Origin: Chiridota heheva
Lineage: Eukaryota > Echinodermata > Holothuroidea > Apodida > Chiridotidae
Length of the DNA stretch: 64,000 bases
Assembly: GCA_020152595.1 (NCBI GenBank)
Contig: JAIGNY010001464.1
Coordinates: 860,001-924,000 of the forward strand
Direction: 5' to 3'
Numbering within the stretch: the stretch's first letter is position 1; each line of letters begins with the position of its first letter. The notes beneath the pieces were generated by a model that was given only the letters and a program-made list of their open reading frames with translations, made no database searches and was not told where the DNA came from. Position numbers and translations under genes: made by a program. Shown piece after piece: positions 22,514 through 35,763 of the stretch.

Positions 22514-23032
22514 GTCAGTTTTTGGATCAGGTACAGCAGTCAGATTCAAGTCAGTTTTGAATCAGATTTAAGTCAGTTTTGAATCAGATTCAAGTCAGTT
22601 TTGAATCAGTTTTAAATAAGTTGTTCCTATCAATTATTGTAGTCAGTTTTGAATCAGTTATTTTGGATCAGGTACAGCAGTCAGATTTCAGTCAGTTTTG
22701 AATCAGTTTTTTGGATCAGTTATTGTAGTATGATTCAAGTCAGTTTTGAATCAGATTTTTTGGTCAGATTCAAGTCAGTTTTGAATTAGTTTTTTTGAAT
22801 CAGTTTTTAGTCAAAAATGCTTTGAATCAGATTCGAGTCTGTATTTTGGAACAAAACTAACTCACATTTGAATAAGTTTTCTTCAATCAGTTCTGATCAT
22901 TTTTCTGTTTTAATTAACTGACTCGATGAATTGAATCAGTTTCAGGTCAGTTTTGTTCAAAAAAACAGACTCTAATCTGATTCAAAACACTGACTAGTTC
23001 TGACTCAAATTCTGACTCAAATTTCCACAAGG
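22497..23032. mobile_element. Foldback element with AGTCAGTTTTGAATCAG subrepeats (right copy)
   Basis: About 22,514-22,860 is a run of GTCAGTTTTGAATCAGATT units. From about 22,910 the units appear in reverse (AATCTGATTCAAAACACTGA). The end CTGACTCAAATTTCCACAAGG is the inverse of CCTTGTGGAAATATGAGTCA at 10,063. A degenerate left terminus (CCCTAATGGAACTGCAAGTC) makes it self-complementary. It is non-coding. Confidence 0.75.
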
Positions 23033-23571
23033 CTTAACAGCTTTGTAAAACAAATGACTTCTCTTGAAAACAATGTGTTTTTTTCTGGGGATTCCATGCT
23101 TTACGATGTGTTTTTTTATAATTTTAATCAAAAACATTTTTTGAGGTTTTTAAAAACAGTTTACATACTTAATCTTTAATAGTTGTTTGCTATAATGTGT
23201 TTTTTCGTATATATGGTTTGTTGCCTCCTTTTATACTCTTTTACCACTATTTTATTTTACATTTTTAAGACACATTTTTATCTATTTATATTTTAGTGTC
23301 TCATGTATATATTTGAGTAGTTTATGATATCATTTCTCTATTTTATGTACAGCGCATTTGAATATGTTTGATAGTATTTGTACTTTACAAGCAACCTTCT
23401 AATACAATGGTTTATTCAGCATTAATTTCAGGCCAACCATGAAAAACAACAAACAGAGCATATACACCACGGAATCAAAAGGACTCTACCACCCAAAAAA
23501 CAGGATGGCGCTCTTGTCTGGAGAAGAAAATCAACAGAGAGCATGTGGATGCATAACTGGATATGCATGTG

Positions 23572-24000
23572 GCCAATGCAATTGTAGATCCACACGATGC
23601 TATCAGCATAATACCGAAGATCTTTTTTAAACTTGTTGTGCGGAACATGCATCAACTTCCCTCTTTGATTTCTGGTAAAGAAGGCATTCGAAAGCGCCAA
23701 ATCTCACTCAAACATCTGGTGACAAAGTAATATTTCCTGGAGGAGCATAACTCCGATGATAATCAACGAATCAGATCCAACAAAATGAGGCCAACAGAAT
23801 AATATTGCGATACTTTTCAAAAAAACTGACTCAAGACACAAATTGTTAGTATCCCTGAAATTTCAGACTCACCACCTCAATCTTGCAGGAAGTACAAGAA
23901 AGGGGAGTGCTGATTTTTGTTCCCAAGTCACCGAGCATCAGACCAACATTTCCTAATCACCGCACACAGAGAAGCAGGAGCTCTGCATCAATGAAATAAA
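23572..24000 (+). pseudogene. Decayed coding-like remnant, unrecognised
   Basis: 23,572-23,730 is open and protein-like: ANAIVDPHDAISIIPKIFFK, then LVVRNMHQLPSLISGKEGIR and a stop. 23,889-24,000, after a CTTGCAG acceptor, reads EVQERGVLIFVPKSPSIRPT ending in a Ser/Arg-rich tail and a stop. The two lie on the same strand and may be exons of one dead gene or transposon. No family recognised. Confidence 0.35.
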
Positions 24001-25053
24001 GAAAGCAGGAGAATTGTTGCATTAAGTAAAAACAACATTTAAAAAATGATGGAAATTTTGAAACTTCAAGAATTGCTTTCTAATCTTGAAATTGCTGAAG
24101 CTGATCATATGGATGCATAAGTATTTGCCATCAAGGGCATATCATTATGCTGGAACGATCTGCAGCTGAATTTAATTCCTGTAGATATTGGCGGTCTTGG
24201 TGGAAACAGGAAGTACAACAAAGGGAAATGTCAAGTTGGTGATTACCTACGCTTTCAGTAAATATGCTCAAGCAAATCCTCGTCCAATATATCCTTTTTC
24301 TTTCCTTTTCAGTCAGTGTGTAAAATAATCAACGATCAATATTGGAGGCATTTGCATGACTTTCGAAGCATTTTTAACATAGAATGTTTCATTTTTTGTG
24401 TATAAATGAAGCCTAAATGCAATGGTAACTTTCTCTTTGTTCAAAACATGAAATTTCTTCACTCATTTTTTTTCTAAAAAATTGTGATCCACAATAACTA
24501 ACAGTTATTAGTTCCACATTTTTTTCTTCTCGGGTGCACGTAGCCAATATCTATGATTGTACTCAACTTAAAATGTCAAGATTTTCTTTCAATTTCAACT
24601 TCTTTGTTGTAGTGCTTTGAAGTGACGAGACTAGCATAACTATTATTTAGTGATGTCAAAAACTCATGGCGGAATTCATTCATAGTTTATTTTAGAATCT
24701 CCTGGAATATACTATAAAGGTACATAGAACTTAGTGAACATGTAGATGGACAATATATGTCTGCTACAGTGTAGAGACAATAAATTTTCAACTTGTTTAT
24801 TTTTTCATTTGAGAGATCATTCGTCAGAATATCTTTTGTTCAAACCAGAATGGTTTATATTTGTCATTGCAAGATGTAAGGTAAGAATAATAACAATGAC
24901 CTTCTTTAGTTTGGGAGAGTTCAATTCATCATGCAACAGAATTTCTATGTAAAATCTTGAGTCACACGGGAGCCACTGCATCATATCCATGCCTGTGGTG
25001 CTATTTTCCCCTCTCTGGTCTAGCAGACAACAGAGGACCCCAAACTGCCAACG
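24001..25053. other. No gene supported
   Basis: AT-rich DNA with no supported feature. Confidence 0.45.
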
Positions 25054-25500
25054 CTGAGGAATGCTGATGGCACATATGTGGTTATTCCATCATGGCGTAA
25101 GAGTCTACACCAGCTGAAATCAACCAGTATTTGACCAACAATAGATCTGATCTCAGAAGAGGAGGAGACACAAGATTAAATGGTATGTACCATCATTCCA
25201 TCGCAGACTGTCATTTTTCCTATGATGTCTGACATGCAACATGTAACCCCCCCCTCTCCTCCTACACACACACTCCCATTCCTGCACATAATGCTTGGTC
25301 TTACTGTAAGGATTTATAGGTTGTTAGAGGGTCAGTACCGGAAGGAGGATCACGTCACATTGAGTGATCAGGACTTGGCATTATACAGCAGAAGCAACAA
25401 ATGCAAAAGCATCACAGGACGAATTACTAAGAAATGTTCAACAAGGTTTAAAGAAAGAAGAGGAGCTGCTGAAAGACTTCAGATTGCCTTGAAAACAAGT

Positions 25501-25965
25501 CCCCAGGGAGTAGAGCACCGTAATGAACCATGTTGCTTGCCAATGTGTGCTATTTCTTTTATTGGTTCCCCCCAACCCCTCTGTAAGAATTGCCACTGCA
25601 TCCTCACAATCCAACACGTTCTCCTTGCTTGCCCCCTGTACAATCTTCCCAGAGCTTCCCTTGCTTCCCACAACTCAATTGCTGAGTTCTTCCAGAAAAA
25701 CCTCCGGATAAAATAATCTTCTTCCTTCATCATGCATCCCTCTACTTCCATATTTAATTCCACTCTTCCACCCCCTCTCTACTTTGTTTTTGTTTTACCC
25801 ATGCACCTCCTCTCTCGATCACAGCTTTCTGGCTTTTGTTCTTGAATTTCTCTCATTCTCCCCCTGGATTCTTTCCTTCCTACCTCTAAAATGATCTGAC
25901 CTCTCAGGCACAATTTGACCCTCGTTGTCGTGGTGCCGTTAAGACCCCATCAAACATCAAACAGT
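25501..25965 (+). mobile_element. LINE 3' end, 5'-truncated
   Basis: The C-terminal reverse transcriptase tail reads CKNCHCILTIQHVLLACPLY then NLPRASLASHNSIAEFFQKN and a stop near 25,714. A C/T-rich 3' UTR follows and ends GTGCCGTTAAGACCCCATCA + AACATCAAAC. This is the same 3' end as in the reverse copy at 4,200. Confidence 0.75.
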
Positions 25966-26208
25966 TTCAAGAGGGAAAAATGTTGGACTGGGTGTAGATG
26001 ATTCAATGTGGTACTGATCCTAAAAAGGGTTGGGTCCACATTGATTGCCTTTCCAGTGCTGATGGCAAAGATTGTGCAAATTTTTGTTGTTTAAAGTGTA
26101 AGTGGGACATAAAAAACCTAAATGATTTTATTAAAGCACACACTTCTAGGGTTAATAGAATAAAGGATAAGGTGAGGTCCACAAAAGCATCACTGGAAAC
26201 TAAATAGA
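25966..26208 (+). pseudogene. PHD-finger fragment, likely CR1-type LINE ORF1
   Basis: The frame from 25,998 reads MIQCGTDPKKGWVHIDCLSS, then FCCLKCKWD and a Lys-rich helix (HTSRVNRIKDKVRSTK). The C..-W.H..C..-C..C spacing is that of the second half of a PHD finger. PHD fingers are known in ORF1 of CR1-group LINEs. The part with the first zinc ligands is out of frame upstream. Confidence 0.5.
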
Positions 26209-26660
26209 TCTATAAATCATCTATGCGGAATTTACAAAATTCTTAAGGAATGCTGATGGCACATACGCTGTTAATCCCATTGTGGCCTAAGAGTCGTAAA
26301 CCAGCTGAAATCAACCAGGATTTCACCAACAATAGGGCTGAGACAAGATTAAATGGCATGTACCATCATTCCATCGCAGACAGTGTCATTTTCCCTGCGA
26401 TGTCTGACGTGTAATATGTCAGCCCCCTCTTCCTTCTACCCCTGCACATAATGCTTGGTCTCACTGTTAGGTTTTATAGGTTGGCATGTGCAGGAAGAAA
26501 GATCATACCACAATGAGTAATTAAGACTTAGCATTACACAGCAGAAGTAACAAATGTAAACGCATCACAGGAAGGATTACTAAGAAATGTTCAAGAAGTT
26601 TAAATTAAAGGAAAAAGAGTTGTTGAAAGACTTTCAGACTGCCTTAAACAAGTAACCTGT

Positions 26661-28490
26661 AGACAGTGGGCCAAAGGTCCCTATTCTGCAGTTTTGTAGT
26701 CCACCTCTTAGGGCAACATGATTTTATGCAGATAAATTTTCATATTTTAAAAAGAAACATAATTCGAAGAGTTTCACGTTTTTTTTAAGGATGTTTTTTA
26801 GAAAATTGGCAAGATCAGACCAAATTATGCCTAAAGATCAAAATCGCCTGATTGTCCAATCAATGGCTAATGGCTATGAGTATTTGGTCAGGTGTTTAAA
26901 CATCGCGTCAAAAATGGCGATCTCCTTTGTCTCGGAGCACCATTCATCTTCAAACTAAAACTTCACAAAATTACTTTAAAAGGCTTTCATTGTATAATGG
27001 AATGAAGTATCGAAAACTAAAGATATCTTCACATAATTTGGGTAAGTTTTAACAAAGTTTATAAGCCACATTCTTTTGGTTACGTGTGCTAACTTGATCG
27101 TAAGAAAAAAGATCGTGCAAAATAATGTAGTAGTTGCGCTACAAAAGCTTCCTTTTGAGTAGCTTCAAACACCAAACTCTGTAACGAGGTGGTGGATCAT
27201 GTATGAAATATCAAGAAAATTAATTTCTTTGAATAATATTTCAGTCTTCAGAATTAAGATGACATTTTCAGGTCCGATGCGGCCTTGTAAATGCATGTAC
27301 AGTAACTTGGTTCTAGTAGGCCTAGTAGTAGGCCTATCTGATAACCTTACACATACACCACAGAAACGAAGTTACGCCTATTGCAACTAAAACTCGAAGT
27401 AACGTTACTCAGCCAATTTTTTAGTACATAGTGATGGCATTACTAGACATTTATAGATCTACTCCCAATTCCTTACTGGATTGGTTAAAATTTAAATTCG
27501 TCTAATTAATTTTGGAGGTTATGAGTCAGTCAGCAGTGCAAAATCAAAATGTTCAGTAGCCTGTACTGTACTGTAGGCCTATCTTCTAAATTTCTCCATC
27601 AGCATGCTCCTGCTTTGAAGGAGGGGTTGAAATTGCATTCTGCTACTAGATGCTAAAACAAATAGGGAAAATCAGCCGTAGACCTTGTGGTAGCATCGAT
27701 CTTACTACCAGTCTGAACAGTCATCAAAGAGTTGAGTACACCCTCTCCGTATTTTCGTAAGACTCGACCAAAATATTGTAGCGATCAAAATCACATTGAT
27801 CGCAAATGGAATAAACATAAATTTAAGCAAATCATTGTACGTATCCATTCCAAATTCTCGTGAATTATTGATCTCGATTCTACAGAACATCATTTTTGTG
27901 TAATTACTCTTCATTCACATCATCTCTAGAATGTCAACGCTTTACTCTCGTGTTACACTACGCACATATCTTAACGTTAGGCCCCAGAGCTCTGTTAAGT
28001 TATACATCAACGTACGAGCGTTATCAAAGAAAGTTGTTCATAAAACATAATTAACCTGTGACTCTCAGGCATTGTATATTCGTTTCATGACGTATGTTCT
28101 TTTCGGATAGTTTCTTTTATATTTTCTGTACCTTGTTAGATGGCGGTAGCATATCGCCAAGGAACAGGGCCAGTGACAAATTCTTTCGTTCCTTGTTGGA
28201 ATCATTAAAATAAAAAAAGTGGAACTATCAAACTTGAACTTTTAAGTGTTTAATTTTGTTATATAGTACAATTCACTAAAGCCTCGATATTGTTTTGAAG
28301 ATATAGATTATAAGTTACAGTATTACAACTTGACCAACATCTGGATGCTAAGTTACTTAACAATTGAAATATATTCAAAATCAAAAAAGTTGTAGACTAT
28401 ATTAGATGTGATAATTTACAGATCTTTGTATGATCTTTGTAATGCTATATTTGAATTTTTTGTTTTCGTGGGAATAGTATTGCAGGTATG
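26661..28490. other. No gene supported
   Basis: About 1.8 kb of AT-rich DNA in which I see no exon, repeat or element end. Confidence 0.45.
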
Positions 28491-28751
28491 GAGAGCAACT
28501 TTTGTACTTCTGTAGTCCTCCGCAAATAGTGTGGACAAATAGTTTGACCCGTTAAGCTAAATCCGAAAACTGTTTAGAAATGACAAATCAGTAAATGACT
28601 GATTGTCAATTCTAAACTATTTTTGGGTCAATCAATCTAGTTAAAATGACCTTTCAACAGATTTTGCTTAACACTCAAACAACAGGTTTTTTCATGCCCA
28701 CACTATTTGTGGAAGATTGTTAACGAAAACAGACGTACAAAAGTTGCTCTC
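28491..28751. mobile_element. 261-bp palindromic MITE
   Basis: GAGAGCAACTTTTGTAC at the left is perfectly inverted at the right as GTACAAAAGTTGCTCTC (17 bp). Inside, CAAATAGTGTGG / CCACACTATTTG and a central hairpin with arms TTTAGAAATGACAAATCAGT and ACTGATTGTCAATTCTAAA make most of it self-complementary. It abuts the Mutator-like terminal array six bases further on. Confidence 0.88.
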
Positions 28752-28757
28752 AAAAAA

Positions 28758-29105
28758 CCCAGGAGAAAATTCCAGTTGGGATTCCCAATTGGTCTTAACC
28801 ATTCCCAACTGGTCTATGCTATTTCCAATTGGTTTTTGCTATTTCCAATTGGTCTATGCTATTTCCAACTGGTCTATGAAATTCCCAACTGGTTTGAGCT
28901 TGGAAAACCAATTGGAAATATTAATACCAATTGGGATCTTACCATATCCAACTGGTCTTGACAAGCCTTACTGGTCTGAGCTTGGAAACCAATTGGAAAT
29001 ATTAATACCAATTGGGATCTTACCATTTCCAACTGATCTAGACAATCCCAACTGGTCTGAGTTTAAAAAACCAATTGGAAATATTAAAACCAATTGGGAT
29101 CTTTT
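28758..29105. repeat. Left terminal subrepeat array (CCAATTGG family)
   Basis: It starts CCCAGGAGAAAATTCCAGTT and runs as about fifteen imperfect ~22-bp units of the form ATTTCCAACTGGTCTATGCT. The same array occurs inverted at 37,805-38,341. Two short open frames across it are repeat translation. Confidence 0.85.
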
Positions 29106-30479
29106 AATGTACAAATTAAGCTATTATATCAATTTTAAAAGACATACATCATTTGGGAACATCTTGAAATGAATAATAGATACACACAAACAAAACAAAA
29201 CAGTAATAATTTTCTATGGTTTTCTATCTGCTTTTTTGACGTGAAGGACAAGGAATAATCATGTGACAACAAATTACAGAATTACGTATATTTGAACAGC
29301 TAGGTAAAGTCTGTTTAAATACATCTCATTATCACTACATAGAAAACCATGTTTTAAAAGCCATTTCCATACGTTCAGAATCATGCAGTCACAATTATAT
29401 GTAATGTTAGTAATGTAAACCAAGGTTTACATATCGGTACCCAAGCCTCGAAAAAATCATCTCGCCAACTCATTATTTGCAAATGCAAAAATCTTAGTGA
29501 GTTATTTACAAATTGCACTCTCCAAGCTGGGGAGTAGACCTATAGGCTATGCACGTAACACTTTGAACATAAAAACATATGAAGTTCTTGTGGAACAAGA
29601 TATGAGGAACAATTGGATACATAAATAATCCCAAAGATAGTTATTATTTCAACAACAAAAAAAACCTTTCCAAACAGCTTTTGTATCCTATCTAAAGCAG
29701 AATTAACACTTGTAACGTAAATAATACAAATACTGTATGTATGTTATGACACATTTGATGGTGAGTGGAGTAAATGGTGACTAAGAATTCAGACCACTCG
29801 CCAGAATGGCGATTTAAACAATTTAATTTTGTCAAGTCCTGCCAGTACCACATGAAAACAAAAGCTACATACCAGCATTGCAGATACATTACTATTCTTT
29901 GTTAGTTACCACACTTTTGGCCCTGCTTAAACTGATATTCAACATTTAGTGCATCTTAATTTCAACATGAAATTGCAACAAAAATAACATACCAAACAAA
30001 AAATTAATGGAAAACTGCATAGAAGTGAAGACCATGTAACCCTTTAACTATCAAACTTAGAACAAATTTTCACTTTTTTAATTAAAGTTATATTCTCTTC
30101 CACCTCTAATAACCCATGTTTAATTTCTCCAAGCTGAAAGTGAAAGATTTAAACTGGAATTAGCAATATTTTAGTCACAAAACTAAGTTTCTAAGCTTGG
30201 AAATTCACTTTTTTGACTTGGAGACTGGACTGCAGCCATAATAACAAGCTACTACCTCATTACAGTTGCTATCCCATCATGCAATGCAGACATTTCAATT
30301 TAAAAACAACCTACGCCTAGTTCTTTTGTGGAAATGTCTTTGAGAACATCGTCTTGAATCTTTGTCATCCTTGGATAAAAATACCTTTATTTGCCTAAAG
30401 ACCTTCAAGATGGGTAGAAAAGAGAACAAAGAAATACATGGAACCAATAGAAAATTCAATGGTGTGTCATTTTAAAGGA
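29106..30479. other. Interior of the inferred element, no gene seen
   Basis: AT-rich DNA with no supported exon. Confidence 0.4.
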
Positions 30480-33145
30480 AAAGGGCAATAGAATTGTCAA
30501 CTGATGAGTTTTTGATGAGTTTAGTGATATACTTGAACAGTTCCTTGATACAAATGAGCCTGTTTTAATTACAGGGGATTTTAACATTCATTTTGAAGAC
30601 AAACTGAATCATGATCAAGTAAAATTTTGTACCCTACTCCAAAGTATGTGCCTTGAACAACATGTTGTCACTCCTACTCATATCAGTGGTCATACTTTAG
30701 ACTTATTTATAACACGCTCAAATATTGAACTCCAGTTATCATTCCCTACATCAGATTTTTACATATCAGATCATTGTTTCATTTCAACTTTCCTAAGATT
30801 CCCAAAACCAAAACTTCATGAAAATACAATTGTTTACAGAAAATTCAAAACCATATCCCCTCCAACATTTCAATTTCAATTGGATTTGTCTAAAAGCTTT
30901 GCTTCAATGTCTGAAATTGAGGATGTTGAAGAGCGGCCTGCATGTATGACTCATGTATAAGACAGGTAATCGACAATCATGCACCTGAAAATGTAAAAAC
31001 ATTGGTAACTCGTCCAAAAATACCCTGGTACAATGATCAGATCAAGGATCTAAAAAGAGAGAAAGCATAAGCGGAAAAGATTTGGCGCTATTCAAAATCT
31101 AATGTTAGCTGGATTACTTACAAAGAAAAACGTGACATCTACACAACTGAGTTGAATAATGCCAGACATCAATTCTACTCTAATGCTATTGCTGAAACAA
31201 ATGGTGATCAAAAGAAACTTTTTAGAATCATGGATACTCTGCTTGATCGAAAGCCCATCACCCCACTACCTCCTCACAATGATGCTTCTCATCTTGCCTC
31301 AAAATTTGGCGAGTTCTTTGTTGCAAAATTGCCAAAATTAGACATGAGCTGGATAGAGAGGTTGTGATCACACCCTTTGAGTTCTGGAGAAATGTTCCCA
31401 TATGGACTTCATTTCAGCTCTTGACAGAGGAGGATGTACAAAATCTGATACTAAAAGCAAAATCTACTCAGTGCATCCTCGACCCACTACCCACTTGGTT
31501 ATTAAAGGAGAATATCAATGTTTTCCTTCCAACTCTTACTAAACTGGTTAATCTTTCTTTGCAACAAGGAAATTCCTAAGCAATGGAAAGAAGCCGTGAA
31601 AGTAAAACCATTACTGAAAAAACAAGGGCTTGATGTAACATATAATAACTATCGACCAGTAAGCAATCTTAGTTTCTTGTCTAAAATAGTTGAGCGTGCT
31701 GTTGTTGAACAAATGATTAAGCATAGTCAGCAGCATGACTTATTACCTTCCTGTCAATCAGGGTTTCGCCCATTCCATAGCACAGAAACTGCTTTAGCTA
31801 AAATTCAGTCAGACATACTGTTGCAACTAGACAAACAAAATGTGTCATTCTAGTACTCCTTGATCTAAGTGCGGCATTCGACACAATTGATCATGGTATG
31901 CTTCTCAAAACCTTAAATAAGCGTTTTGGCATTGATGGAACCATCTTAGATTGGTTTGAATCCTATTTAGTTCAAAGGAAACAAAAAATCCTTATCAGCA
32001 ATGCTGAATCAAGGGCATTTGATGTAGAATTTGGTGTGCCTCAGGGCTCTTGTTGTGGACCCCTCTTATTCACATGGTATGCATCTTCTATTTTTGATGC
32101 TTTGATAGCCGTTTCTCCCAGTATTCATGGTTATGCTGATGACCACAGCTTATACATGTCGTTCAATGCTAATGATCCATCAAATGTGATCTCAGTCATA
32201 GCTGAAATTGAAGGTTGTTTGAAAATAGTGAAAGATTGGATGATTTACAACAAATTAAAAATGAATGATTCAAAAGTGAAGTCATTATTTTTGGATCCAA
32301 TTACCAACTAAAAAATTAAATATTGGCAGTATTGCTATTGGTAACGACAGTGTAAAATTATCTTCCACTGTCAAATATTTGGCGCTTGGTTAGATCAAGG
32401 TATGACAATGGCTGACCATGTCAATCACAAATGCAAAACTGCATTTTACCATTTATTTAACATTAGAAGGTGCATGAAGTTTCTGGACAGAAGCTCTGCA
32501 ATATCACTTGTAAATGTACTTGTGCATAGCTGCATAGATTATTGCAATATCCTCCTTGCAGGGGTGCCAGGTGTTACAGTGAAAAAGTTGCAGCGTGTTC
32601 AGAATTATGCTGCAAGGTTCGTCACAGGTAGCAACCGTTTCACTCCATCACTTTATCTACTGCAAAATCTTTATTGGCTACCCGTCTCATATAGAATTAA
32701 ATTTAAAGTTGTAATACTCATTTTTAAATCCCTTCATAACATAGCCCCATTATATCTGACCAAAATGTTTCATTATAAACAAACTAGTTACCGCCTTCGC
32801 TCTCAAAACCACCTCATCCTTTATGCTCCAAAAAGTAAATTAACATATGGCGATCGCTCTTTGCAAATATTTGGCCCAAAACTTTGGAATGACTTGCCTC
32901 TTTCAATCAAATCTGCTCCATCCCTTAAACAATTCCATACCTTGCTTAAGACTCACTTATTTAATTGTGCTTTCAAGTCCTCTTCATAATTTTCTTGTTC
33001 TTTGTTTTCTTTATATTTCATGCTTATCTTATTTACACATTTGTATTTATTTTCTTTATATGCATATTTTGTAAGGCGCATTAGAATAAGTTATTTAGAT
33101 AATGCGCCATATAAGTGTAATAAACTTAAACTTAAACTTAAACTC
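30480..33145 (+). mobile_element. L2/CR1-group LINE, 5'-truncated, broken ORF2
   Basis: The endonuclease C-terminal half is present from about 30,500: VLITGDFNIHFEDKLN, THISGHTLDLFITR and SDHCFIS. The reverse transcriptase follows: NNYRPVSNLSFLSKIVERAV, LLDLSAAFDTIDHGML, GVPQGSCCGPLLF and the catalytic YADDHSLY. The C-terminal part ends with WLPVSYRIKFKV and GPKLWNDLPLSIKSAPSLKQ. At least five frameshifts or stops (near 30,958, 31,067, 31,370, 31,575 and 31,852) break it. The 3' end is GCGCATTAGAATAAG..ATAATGCGCC followed by an (ACTTAA)n tail at about 33,120-33,145, usual for the L2/CR1 group, which prime on short repeats. The N-terminal endonuclease and ORF1 are missing. The gag-less ORF2 would have driven target-primed reverse transcription. 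Confidence 0.93.
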
Positions 33146-35763
33146 AAGAAGTAACACTGGAAATGGAAGTGAGAGCAATATCTGAATAGGCAAGCTGTGT
33201 AGGCCCTAGTGAAATTTCTATAATATTTCTTTCACATTTGCAACAATTTCCTGCAAAAATACCCAAGCGAACGTAGAGATTTACTAGGCCTCTAAACTGA
33301 CCGATTTCACACTGGATGTATTGTAATGCCTAATGGTAAAATGATTTTTTTTCACTGACAAACAGCTTGTTCAGATTTAGGCACATTATTGTGATGTCAT
33401 CCCGAATACTCAAAGTAAAATATTACACTTTTAAGCATTTTTGAGGTTTAACTCCAAAAGCAATTGTTAAAGCTACATGTATTTTCTCTTTAAATTTTAG
33501 AGATTATAATATAATTATAACCCAGAGATATGAATAAAAATTGGGGGTGCGATAAATGTTTGGGCCCATATTTACACTGTTTTTTGACAAAATTTGACGG
33601 GATTACAATATGCGACTTCATGGTTTCAACGACTTCAAGGTCAATCTAGTACTGAAGTTGTGATCACGTGATACCTTTAAACATGCAGACGAGATAGTTT
33701 TCTACCAGATTTGTGTCCGTATGTGCAATGCAGCCAATTAAATGTTGTGATTTCTTTAGTAAGAAAATGATTTTTCATGCATTTATCTAAGACACTTTTT
33801 GTTGTCTTTGAGTTGTCTTTGAGTTAAAAGTTGCTTCGGTTAAGATATACATGAAATTATTACGATTTAGATCATTCGAAAAAAGTAAATAATTATTGAC
33901 GTAAAATGACAAAATAAATTTTTAGTATGATCAAATTAAATTTGGAACTTTCTGTGATATGTTTTGTCAGTATGGAAACACAAATTTGGCATTATGATTT
34001 TAAGTTTATGAATGAGCCCGAATGACGCATGCATGCGAGATTCGCGGTTTGAGCTCACCAAGTTGCATTTCTTACCGAGGACACAGATACATTTGGTTTC
34101 ATTAACAATCAGAAGGCTTTGCATATTATCACTCTACCAAAAAATATGTTTTTCGTGTTTTTAGGTGAAATTTAAAGATACATGTAGTTATTGAGGATTT
34201 TTGGTCCAGGCCCTATGCATTACTATGCAGTGCGAACAAAGGTTACCAGACTGACCTCAACGTCACTGAAACCGTGAAGTCTTGTATTCTAAAAAAGGTT
34301 TTTAACTTTTATGTGAAAAGGTAAAAGAAATAAAGTTTATAATGAAATTTTCACAAGGCCTGAAGTTGATGTTTGTCAGGACTTAGGATGACGTGCAATC
34401 ATATTTACATTGTTATTTCTTATAGAATAAACTTGTGCAATATTATAATCATTTCATTGCTTGTGATTGTGTGTGAAAAGAAACTGTAACTCGATATTGT
34501 GTTACCTATTTTTTGTTATATTAATATTAAGAGGCAATATATAAATATTTCAACATTTTCCTATATTGACCCATATCGATTTGGTCAATATTGAGTTTAA
34601 GGGTCATATCGATATATTGATATGTTTTCCACCGATATTGTACTAAACATGAACTAATAATGAAGTTAACATGACAACCAAACATGCACCTTTCCGCACT
34701 CTAGAGCCACAAAAAGTTTGTAATTTGTAATAATATTAAAGTTGCAGGCTGTCAATAATGTTAAGAGTTGATTAAGTCATCAATATTTCAATAAATATTA
34801 CCTAAAATTATGTTCCACAGGCAGGAAATTCTTAATTCTGGATATGCAGTACTGTACTCTGTATGTGTACAGGCCACTATGGACATTGTGCAATAATATT
34901 AGGTAATTTTCATGATTTGTGATGGTTGAGCAATTGCAATCAATGAGATTTTAAATCCTTAAACATCGAGTCTAAATTCCTCAAAAGGAATACTGCATCC
35001 CCAAATTTATGTGCAAAAGCCCTTAATTGTCACCTGAAAATAGATCTAATCCTCAAAACTAAAAGATTTAATCCTCAAAACTAAAAGATATTTCCCACTA
35101 AATTGTCCATTCACACATCAGACTTTCTGTACAGTAAGCAGCACAAGTACAAAGAATGTGTTGATTTCTGAGCCCTCTCGTCCGATGTTTAGTAGCAAAG
35201 GACATTTTATATAAATATTTATTGACTTCTGTATGTTCAGTGTCTTTAAAAAAACGAGTGCAAAAATGACGCCCTCTCAGTAGAAAATTCAAAACAAGTG
35301 GGACATAGCATTCAAAGGTAAAGTTGGCCCGTTTTTACCCAAAAGCTATATACCAGTTCTACAAAAATAGTGAAAAAATTATGTTTAAACTTATGATGGA
35401 GTTTAAATGTTTCTGTGATTTATTTTTTGAGAAAGAGACCATTTAAAAACAATTCCTTTTAGAATAATGGGTGTTTATTTGAAAATTTATGTACATATTT
35501 TCCATTCAATTCTGTAAATTTACTTTAAAATTTGTACTTTCCAATATTTTTTGCTGGAGCAAGATTACCTTATACAAAACAGTTATATTATTTCAATGTG
35601 ATGTCTTGCAATTTGCACATTGATATTTCTATATATTTCTAGCAATATATCGATATTGTCTGAAGGTGATTATCGTCCAAGATTAAGTAATATTCAGGTC
35701 ATTATAAACTAGAAAATCCCAAACTCTTTTTTTCTTTTTTTTAACTTGCAGGTAATCTTTTGC
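33146..35763. other. No gene supported
   Basis: 2.6 kb of AT-rich DNA. Small points only: ATATCGAT-containing inverted text at 34,570-34,630, and a 24-bp duplication (AATCCTCAAAACTAAAAGAT) at 35,047-35,095. Confidence 0.45.

Larger units (their letters stand above)
25054..26654. repeat. ~0.43-kb direct repeat split by two LINE fragments
   Basis: Copies at 25,054-25,500 and 26,245-26,654 share GGAATGCTGATGGCACATA, AGCTGAAATCAACCAG, GTACCATCATTCCATCGCAG and AAGAAATGTTCAA in order. Copy one stays open for about 100 residues (LLEGQYRKEDHVTLSDQDLA then LYSRSNKCKSITGRITKKCS), so the repeat probably derives from a coding sequence I do not recognise. Copy two is frameshifted. Confidence 0.75.
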
